A stretch of 64,000 nt of DNA from Azospira restricta (GTDB lineage Bacteria; Pseudomonadota; Gammaproteobacteria; Burkholderiales; Rhodocyclaceae), in NCBI RefSeq assembly GCF_016858125.1, contig NZ_CP064781.1, forward strand, positions 2,365,501 through 2,429,500, given 5' to 3'. Both the position numbers and the translations under genes were made by a program. Shown piece by piece: positions 57,079-64,000 of this stretch (positions are counted from its first letter, which is position 1; each line of letters opens with the position of its first letter). A model generated the notes under the pieces. It worked only from the letters and a program-made list of their open reading frames with translations, was not told the DNA's origin and did not search any database.

Positions 57079-57618
57079 TCAGCCGCCGTGGACTACCGGC
57101 TCGTTTTGCCAGAGCGCGACCCATTCGGTCAGCGGGCGGCTTTCGCCGAGGGCGGCGAGCCGCTGGTCGATGGCATCATGGTTTCCCCACACGACATCGC
57201 CCAGTGCGCCATTATCCACGCGCGATTCGATGTCGCCGCAATAGAGCCCCTTGTCGCGCTGCACGTAGAAGCCGTAGCTGCGGCAGGCGACCGGGCGTTG
57301 GGCATAGACCGGGCAGGCGCCGCTGGCCCGGTCGAGCAGCGGGCAGACGACGGGCGGCGACGGCTGGCGGGCGAGGGCGGCGGCGTTGCCGACGATTTCC
57401 GCAAGGCGTTCCGGCGCCAGCCGGGCCAGGCCCTCGCGCAGCAGCGCCCATTCGGCGGCGGTCAGCCGCGGGACGTCGGCGAGGTGGCGGCAGCAGCCGT
57501 CGCAGCCTTTGCCGCACAGCCAGTCGGGGTGGGCGTCGCGGATGGCGCCGACGCGGGCGTCGATGTCGCGGTGGAGTTGGTGGAGCTTGGGCATGGATGG
57601 TGAGGTGTTTTTCGACAT
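57079..57618 (-). CDS. YkgJ-family cysteine-cluster protein
   Basis: A 179-residue protein with CGKGCDGCCRH (C-x3-C-x2-CC), CPLLDRASGACPVYAQRPVACR and CGD near the end: the zinc- or iron-chelating CxxxCxxCC family. Function unknown. The start ATG at 57618 follows the regulator gene stop directly (TAAATG), so translation is coupled; an ATG at 57594 is an alternative. Confidence 0.85.
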   Translation of the reverse strand: MSKNTSPSMPKLHQLHRDIDARVGAIRDAHPDWLCGKGCDGCCRHLADVPRLTAAEWALLREGLARLAPERLAEIVGNAAALARQPSPPVVCPLLDRASGACPVYAQRPVACRSYGFYVQRDKGLYCGDIESRVDNGALGDVVWGNHDAIDQRLAALGESRPLTEWVALWQNEPVVHGG

Positions 57619-59005
<1,387 letters not shown>

Positions 59006-59028
<23 letters not shown>

Positions 59029-60709
59029 CGGGTTTCCCGTGGCGTGGCAGGACGACGCGGACGACGGTGCCGCGATGTTCACCGTCCGCTTGGCTCTCGA
59101 TCTGCATCGTACCGCCGTTGAGTTCGCAGAGCTGGCGCGAGATCGAGAGGCCGAGCCCGACGCCTTTGGTCTTGGTGGTGAAAAAGGGTTCGCTGACACG
59201 TTCGAGCAGCTCGGGCGGAATGCCGCAGCCGGTGTCGCATACCTCGATCGCGACCGCGTCGCCCAGCACCCGCGCGGCCAGGCGCACCGCGCCGCCGGCC
59301 GGTGTTGCCTGCAGCGCGTTGAGCGCGAGGTTGAGCACGATCTGCTGCAGGTGGTCGGGGTCGGCATGCAGCGTCAGCGCGGGATCGGCGTCGCAGGCGA
59401 GCTGCAGGCCCTTGCCTTCGGATTCCGCCGCGACCAGCCCGACGACGCGCTGCAGCGCGTCGCGCACGGCAATCTCCGCCGGGGCCGGCGGGCGCGGCCG
59501 GCCGAAGTCGACGAGGTCGCTGACGACGCCGGCCAGGCGGTCGATCTCACGCTCCATGCCGGCCAGCAGCTGGGCGCGCTTCGCGTCCTGCTCACGCCGC
59601 GCCAGCGCCTGCACGCTGGTCTTGATCGCCGCCAGCGGGTTGCGGATCTCGTGCGCGATACCGGTGGCGAACTGGCCGAGCACGGCCAGCTTCTCCATGC
59701 GCACCGCCTGTTCGAGCACTTCGGCGAGGCGCGCCGACATGGCGTCGAAGGCGTGCGCGACGGTGGCGACCTCGTCGCCGCCGCGGTCGGCGATGCGGTG
59801 GCCGAGCTCGCCGGCGGCGATCGCCTCGGCGCCCTCGACCAGCGTGCCGATGCGCCGCCGCAGGTAGCGCGAAAGGCGGTAGAAGACCAGCGCCACCAGC
59901 GCCGCGCCGGTCAGCACGGCAACCAGCAGCACGCGCCGTTCGGCCTCGAAGGATTTGAGCACGCCGGCGGCCTCGACTTCGAGCAGCGGCCGCCAGCCGG
60001 GCAGCAAGTCCGGGCCCGGAATCTGTCGCCCGCCGCCGCCGACCGCGAGCCCGATGGCGTTGAAGCGGCCGGCCGGCGTCTGCAGGATCGGCTGCAGCGC
60101 GCCGGCGGCAGGGTTCAAGCCGAGCTGCTCGGTGAGCGAGGCCAGCCGCACGTGCAGCGCGATGTAGCCGACCACCTGCTCGGCGTTGCCGGCGCGCAGC
60201 GGGTGGCGCACCAGCAGCCAGCCGGAGTCGCCGTTGGCCGCCGGCATCGGGCCGATGACATGGGTGTCGCCGAGCGGCGTGATCGGCAGCGGCGCCGTCG
60301 CGAACGGGCGGTCGGCCCAGTACGGCGGGCCGGACGCGGCCTGCCCGGGGATCACGCGCTGCAGGCGCCCGTCGGCGTCGAAGAAGAGGATGCCGTAGAG
60401 GTCGGGCAGATCCGATTCGATCTGCAGCAGCGCCTTCAGCTCTTCGCTCGCCGGCGTCCCGGCGCGTGCCAGCCCGGCCATGCCGGGGTAGTTGGCGAGC
60501 GTCTCGACCTGGTAGCGGCGGGCTTCGAGGTAGGAAGCGAGGCGGTTGGCGGTGGCGGTGAGGTGGGTCGCCACCTTCTCGCCGAGCAGCTGTTCGAGCG
60601 CGGCGCCGGTGAAGCGGTCGTAGAGCACGCCGATCAGCAGCACCGGCAGCACCGAGGCGAGCACGGAGAGGATCAGGTAGCGGCGGACGATGCTTTTCTG
60701 GATGGCCAT
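59006..60709 (-). CDS. Sensor histidine kinase (second pair)
   Basis: A 567-residue membrane kinase: first helix (YLILSVLASVLPVLLIGVLY), a periplasmic region of about 220 residues resembling a double-Cache sensor, second helix (VLLVAVLTGAALVALVFY), HAMP, HisKA with AHEIRNPLAAIK, and HATPase with NLALNALQAT, DTGCGIP and GVGLGLSI. Partner of the overlapping sigma-54 regulator. Ligand unknown; a small organic acid would fit a Cache domain. Confidence 0.92.
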
Positions 60710-60783
60710 GGCGATGCGATGAGCGCCCGGAGAGGGCTGGCGCTACTGTAGAGCAAATAGCTTGCCCGTCAATCGGGGCTTGG

Positions 60784-60984
60784 TTTCTGGATTCCGGGTC
60801 AAGCTCGGAATGACGTGGGGCTTCGGTGTAGGGGCGCGTCATTCCGGCGAAAGCCGGAATCCAGGAAGCGGGGTGGTTGCGGTTGGTGTGGTCGGAGCCT
60901 GAGCGGCAGCAACTGGATTCCGGGTCAAGCCCGGAATGACGGGGGAGGGCTTCGGCGTTGGGGCGAGCGTCATTCCGACCCCAC
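60784..60984. repeat. R2 palindromes beside a GIY-YIG gene
   Basis: GGATTCCGGGTCAAGCTCGGAAT (about 60789), GTCATTCCGGCGAAAGCCGG (60838), GGATTCCGGGTCAAGCCCGG (about 60914) and a half-unit GTCATTCCGACCCC (about 60969) that ends at the GIY-YIG gene. A further copy is on the other side of that gene at about 61340-61366. Confidence 0.85.
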
Positions 60985-61272
60985 TCAAACGATCTCCCCG
61001 TACAGATCCCGCCACTGTGGGTTGGCCGACTCGATCAACTCCATCTTCCACGCCCGCTGCCAGCCCTTGATCGCCTTTTCCCGCCCGATCGCCGATTCCA
61101 TCGTCTCGTGCATCTCGTACCAGACCAGCGTATGAACGCCGTACTTCTTGGTGAATCCCTCGACCTGGTCGTTCCTGTGTTGCCAGATACGCTGCACGAG
61201 ATTGGAGGTGACACCGGTGTACAGCGTGCCGTTGCGGCAACTGGCGAGGATGTAGACGGCGGGCAGTTTCAT
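60985..61272 (-). CDS. GIY-YIG nuclease-like protein within R2 repeats
   Basis: A 95-residue single-domain protein: VYILASCRNGTLYTGVTSN signature, conserved Arg in LVQRIWQHR, and ESAIGREKAIKGWQR with the Glu ligand. The UvrC/YhbQ-type group. Flanked on both sides by R2 palindromes, with one half-unit touching its 3' end. Confidence 0.87.
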   Translation of the reverse strand: MKLPAVYILASCRNGTLYTGVTSNLVQRIWQHRNDQVEGFTKKYGVHTLVWYEMHETMESAIGREKAIKGWQRAWKMELIESANPQWRDLYGEIV

Positions 61273-61337
61273 GCGCAGGAGCTTACTGGATTGCGGCGCT
61301 CACCTGAATGACATATGGATTTGCTCCGGCGCAAGCC

Positions 61338-61367
61338 CCAGTCATTCCGGGCTTGACCCGGAATCCA
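61338..61367. repeat. R2 palindrome upstream of lolC
   Basis: GTCATTCCGGGCTTGACCCGG and the remaining AATCCAG: perfect arms around the centre. Located between the GIY-YIG and lolC genes. The rest of 61273-61526 holds no gene. Confidence 0.85.
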
Positions 61368-61526
61368 GCCGCAGCCGTTCCGGAGGCGGCGCCGCCGCAC
61401 CGCCCCTCGGACTCGAATCCGGCCGACGGCACTGCCCACCGGGCATTCAACGGCGGCCGAACGGCCGCTTTGCGGTACCATTACGCCTTCGCCGAACCGC
61501 CCTGCCAACCACTGTCGAAGCCGCGA

Positions 61527-62774
61527 ATGGCCCTTCCCTACGAACTGCTCATTGGCCTGCGCTATACCCGCGCCAAGCGGCGCAACCATTTCATTTCCTT
61601 CATCTCGCTGATCTCGATGCTCGGCGTCGGCCTCGGCGTCGCCGCGCTGATCGTCGTGCTGTCGGTGATGAACGGCTTCCAGAAGGAGCTGCGCGGCCGC
61701 ATCCTGTCGGTGGTGTCGCACGTGCAGGTGCTCGGCGGGCCGGGCGACCTGTCCGACTGGGAGCGCATCGCCGGGCAGACGACGCAGCATCCGGAGGTGC
61801 GCGGTGCGGCGCCGTTCGTGCAGGCGCAGGGCATGCTCTCGTACAACCAGAACGTGCGCGGCACGCTGGTGCGCGGCATCTTGCCCGACCTCGAGGACAA
61901 GGTCGCCGATTTCCGTCCGCACATGAAGAGCGGCAGCCTCGATGCGCTGGTGCCGGACAGCTTCGGCATCGTCCTCGGCTCGGAGCTGGCGCGCGCGCTC
62001 GGCGTCTTCGTCGGCGACCGGGTGACGCTGATCGCGCCGCAGGGCGTGGTGACCCCCGCCGGGGTGGTGCCGCGGCTGAAGACCTTCACCGTCGTCGGCA
62101 TCTTCGAAGTCGGCATGTTCGAGTACGACAACGGGCTGGCGCTGCTGGCGATGGCCGATGCGCAGAAGCTCTACCGCATGGAGGACCGCGTCTCCGGCGT
62201 GCGCCTGAAGCTCGGCGACCTGTTCCAGGCGCCGCGCGTCGCGCACGAGCTGGCGGTGACGCTCGACGTCGACGCCTACCTCTCGGACTGGACGAAGAGC
62301 CACGCCAACTTCTTCCGCGCGGTGCAGATCGAGAAGAACATGATGTTCATCATCCTCTCGCTGATCGTCGCCGTCGCCGCCTTCAACATCGTGTCGACGC
62401 TGGTGATGGCGGTCACCGACAAGCAGGCGGACATCGCCATCCTGCGCACGCTGGGGGCGAGCCCGGGCAGCATCATGGCGATCTTCATGGTGCAGGGGGC
62501 GCTGATCGGCACCATCGGCCTCTTCATCGGCGTCGCCGGCGGCGTCGCGCTGGCGCTCAACATCGACGTCGTCGTGCCCTTCATCGAACGCCTGCTCGGC
62601 ACCCAGTTCCTGTCCAAGGAAGTCTATTACATCAACCAGTTGCCCTCCGACCTGCAGTGGAACGACGTCACCGGCGTGACGCTGATCGCCTTCCTGCTGG
62701 CGCTGCTGGCGACGATCTATCCGAGCTGGCGCGCGTCGCGCGTCAATCCGGCGGAGGCGCTGCGCTATGAGTGA
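61527..62774 (+). CDS. lolC: Lipoprotein-releasing ABC permease LolC/E
   Basis: A 415-residue inner-membrane subunit extracting lipoproteins for delivery to LolA. N-terminal [20 protein letters not shown], then four transmembrane helices with a large periplasmic loop between the first two. C-terminal motif [19 protein letters not shown]. LolE is absent from the window, so a LolCD homodimer-type (LolF) system is possible. Overlaps lolD by 8 bp. Confidence 0.93.
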   Translation: MALPYELLIGLRYTRAKRRNHFISFISLISMLGVGLGVAALIVVLSVMNGFQKELRGRILSVVSHVQVLGGPGDLSDWERIAGQTTQHPEVRGAAPFVQAQGMLSYNQNVRGTLVRGILPDLEDKVADFRPHMKSGSLDALVPDSFGIVLGSELARALGVFVGDRVTLIAPQGVVTPAGVVPRLKTFTVVGIFEVGMFEYDNGLALLAMADAQKLYRMEDRVSGVRLKLGDLFQAPRVAHELAVTLDVDAYLSDWTKSHANFFRAVQIEKNMMFIILSLIVAVAAFNIVSTLVMAVTDKQADIAILRTLGASPGSIMAIFMVQGALIGTIGLFIGVAGGVALALNIDVVVPFIERLLGTQFLSKEVYYINQLPSDLQWNDVTGVTLIAFLLALLATIYPSWRASRVNPAEALRYE

Positions 62775-63450
62775 GGCGCGGGTGGTGCTGGCGGCGCGGG
62801 GGCTGAAGAAGCGCTTCGGCAACGGCGAGACGGCCGTGTCGGTGCTCGACGGCGTCGATTTCAGCCTGTGCGCCGGCGAACATGTCGCCGTCGTCGGCGC
62901 TTCCGGCTCGGGCAAGAGCACGCTGCTGCACCTGCTCGGTGGCCTCGACGAGGCGAGCGAGGGCGAGGTGCAATTAATGGGTCGGGATTTAACCCGGATC
63001 AAGCAAAGCGAGCGCGGAGTCTGGCGTAATCTGCACCTCGGCTTCGTCTACCAGTTCCACCACCTGCTGCCGGAGTTCTCGGCGCTGGAGAACGTCGCCA
63101 TGCCGCTGCTGATCCGGCGCGTGGCGCGGGAGGAGGCGGAGGCGAGGGCGCGCGAGGTGCTGGCCGAGGTCGGCCTCGGCCACCGCCTGACGCACGCGCC
63201 GGGCGAGCTGTCCGGCGGCGAGCGGCAGCGGGCGGCGATCGCCCGCGCGCTGGTGACCTCGCCGGCCTGCGTGCTGGCCGACGAGCCGACCGGCAACCTC
63301 GACCGGCAGACCGCCGAGCGCGTGTTCGAGGCGATGCTGGCCGCCAGCGAGAGCCGCGGCACCGCGTTCGTGATCGTCACCCACGATCCGGCGCTGGCGG
63401 CGCGCGCCGGCCGCCAGCTGCTGCTGCAGGACGGGCGGCTGGTTGCCTAG
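62767..63450 (+). CDS. lolD: Lipoprotein-releasing ABC ATPase LolD
   Basis: A 227-residue ATPase with Walker [11 protein letters not shown], signature [15 protein letters not shown], Walker [13 protein letters not shown], and the LolD-specific [20 protein letters not shown]. Start overlaps lolC (ATGAGTGA). Confidence 0.96.
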   Translation: MSEARVVLAARGLKKRFGNGETAVSVLDGVDFSLCAGEHVAVVGASGSGKSTLLHLLGGLDEASEGEVQLMGRDLTRIKQSERGVWRNLHLGFVYQFHHLLPEFSALENVAMPLLIRRVAREEAEARAREVLAEVGLGHRLTHAPGELSGGERQRAAIARALVTSPACVLADEPTGNLDRQTAERVFEAMLAASESRGTAFVIVTHDPALAARAGRQLLLQDGRLVA

Positions 63451-63512
63451 TCGATGCTGTAGGGATAGGCTTATGCCCCGTAAAAATTCGGAATCAATAA
63501 GGACTCGACACC

Positions 63513-64000
63513 ATGCAGGCTCTCTTCGCTCCCGCCATCGCCATCATGAACCGGCTGCGCTACACGCAGAAATTCGGGGCGATGGGGGTGCTGATGCTCG
63601 TTGCGATCGCGGTCCTGATCCTGAACCTCTATTCCGCCCTTGATGCCAACATCAAGGCCTCGCGCGCCGAGCTGCGCGGCATCGCGGTGATCAAGCCGAT
63701 GCAGCGCGTGCTCCAGTACATGCAGCAGCACCGCGGGATGTCGCAGGGCGTGATCGCCGGCAACGAGGCGATGAAGGAGAAGCGCGCCGGCAAGGAGAAA
63801 GAGGTGTCGGAGGCGCTGCAGGCGACCGAGGCGGCGCTGCTGCCGGAGCTGGCGGCGGGCAAGGAGTGGAAGGCGATCACCGGCGAGTGGACGCAGATCA
63901 AGGCGGACGGACTCAACTGGACCGGCGTCGAGAGCTTCTCGCGGCATACCGCGCTGATCGACAGCACGCTGATGTTCATGATCGGCGCCGCCGACAGCTA
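63513..64000 (+). CDS. NIT-type chemoreceptor, 3' end outside window
   Basis: Open from the ATG at 63513 to the window end (162 complete codons). An N-terminal helix (FGAMGVLMLVAIAVLILNLY) is followed by a NIT-like helical domain (LQYMQQHRGMSQGVIAGNEA). AATAAGGA upstream is a fair ribosome-binding site. The MCP output domain, if present, lies beyond the window. Homologous in its sensor part to the 31753-32640 protein. Confidence 0.75.
   Translation, partial: MQALFAPAIAIMNRLRYTQKFGAMGVLMLVAIAVLILNLYSALDANIKASRAELRGIAVIKPMQRVLQYMQQHRGMSQGVIAGNEAMKEKRAGKEKEVSEALQATEAALLPELAAGKEWKAITGEWTQIKADGLNWTGVESFSRHTALIDSTLMFMIGAADS

Overview
The window is chromosomal DNA of high G+C content from a Gram-negative bacterium. 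The gene set (prfB with its programmed frameshift beside lysS, recJ next to an RpfE-like gene, LolCD, MnmC, ZapE, sigma-54 two-component pairs, NIT-type chemoreceptors, PHB-depolymerase-like enzyme) fits a betaproteobacterium, most likely of the Rhodocyclales. That placement is inferred from gene content and style, not from a search. No rRNA, tRNA, CRISPR array or intact insertion sequence was found.

Layout. 1-6.3 kb: a histidine kinase (cut by the window edge) and its NtrC-type regulator, followed co-directionally by a secreted Sel1-repeat protein, a small c-type cytochrome and two secreted seven-bladed propeller proteins, ending at a strong terminator shared with a convergent cupredoxin gene. 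This looks like a periplasmic sensing or redox module of unknown purpose. 6.4-24.9 kb: mostly single genes and pairs: a winged-helix regulator with a Cys-rich partner, ZapE, a pore-less secretin-like protein, a Cys-rich mini-protein, a DegP-like protease, a hydrolase, MetY, a glycine-zipper protein, a degenerate HD-GYP protein, YhdH/AcuI reductase, an MFS exporter divergent from its LysR regulator, VOC and TetR genes, a YdjM-like membrane protein, TauE and a 29-residue membrane peptide. 24.9-38.1 kb: translation and DNA-repair genes (mnmC with a frameshift in a G7 run, lysS, an Ivy-type lysozyme inhibitor, prfB, recJ, rpfE-like), split by an outward-facing signalling set (MCP-like, NIT-domain protein, PAS-PAS-GGDEF-EAL). 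A roughly 500-bp near-palindrome separates the signalling set from recJ.

38.2-48 kb: succinate-semialdehyde dehydrogenase, a hot-dog thioesterase, an iron alcohol dehydrogenase and a complete branched-chain-type ABC importer with two substrate-binding proteins, all on the minus strand. The likely theme is uptake and oxidation of a short hydroxy acid or diol to succinate. 48.4-49.7 kb: a small accessory island with a HigBA-like toxin-antitoxin pair, a dinD fragment and an IS4-family transposase stub. 49.7-64 kb: an MFS exporter, msrB-msrA, an OsmC-YcaO fusion, a PHB-depolymerase-like secreted enzyme, a ketopantoate-reductase-like gene, a YkgJ-type cysteine-cluster protein, a second sigma-54 kinase/regulator pair, a GIY-YIG protein embedded in repeats, lolC-lolD and the start of a NIT-type chemoreceptor cut by the window end.

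Three kinds of repetitive DNA run through the window: an about 47-bp element that begins at or next to stop codons (R1), the widespread ATTCCGGGTC..GACCCGGAAT palindromes including a 120-bp tandem array (R2), and the long near-palindrome. The best candidates for something undescribed are the kinase/regulator/propeller/cytochrome module, the R1 family with its stop-codon placement, the long palindrome, the catalytically dead HD-GYP protein, and the split MCP plus NIT arrangement.
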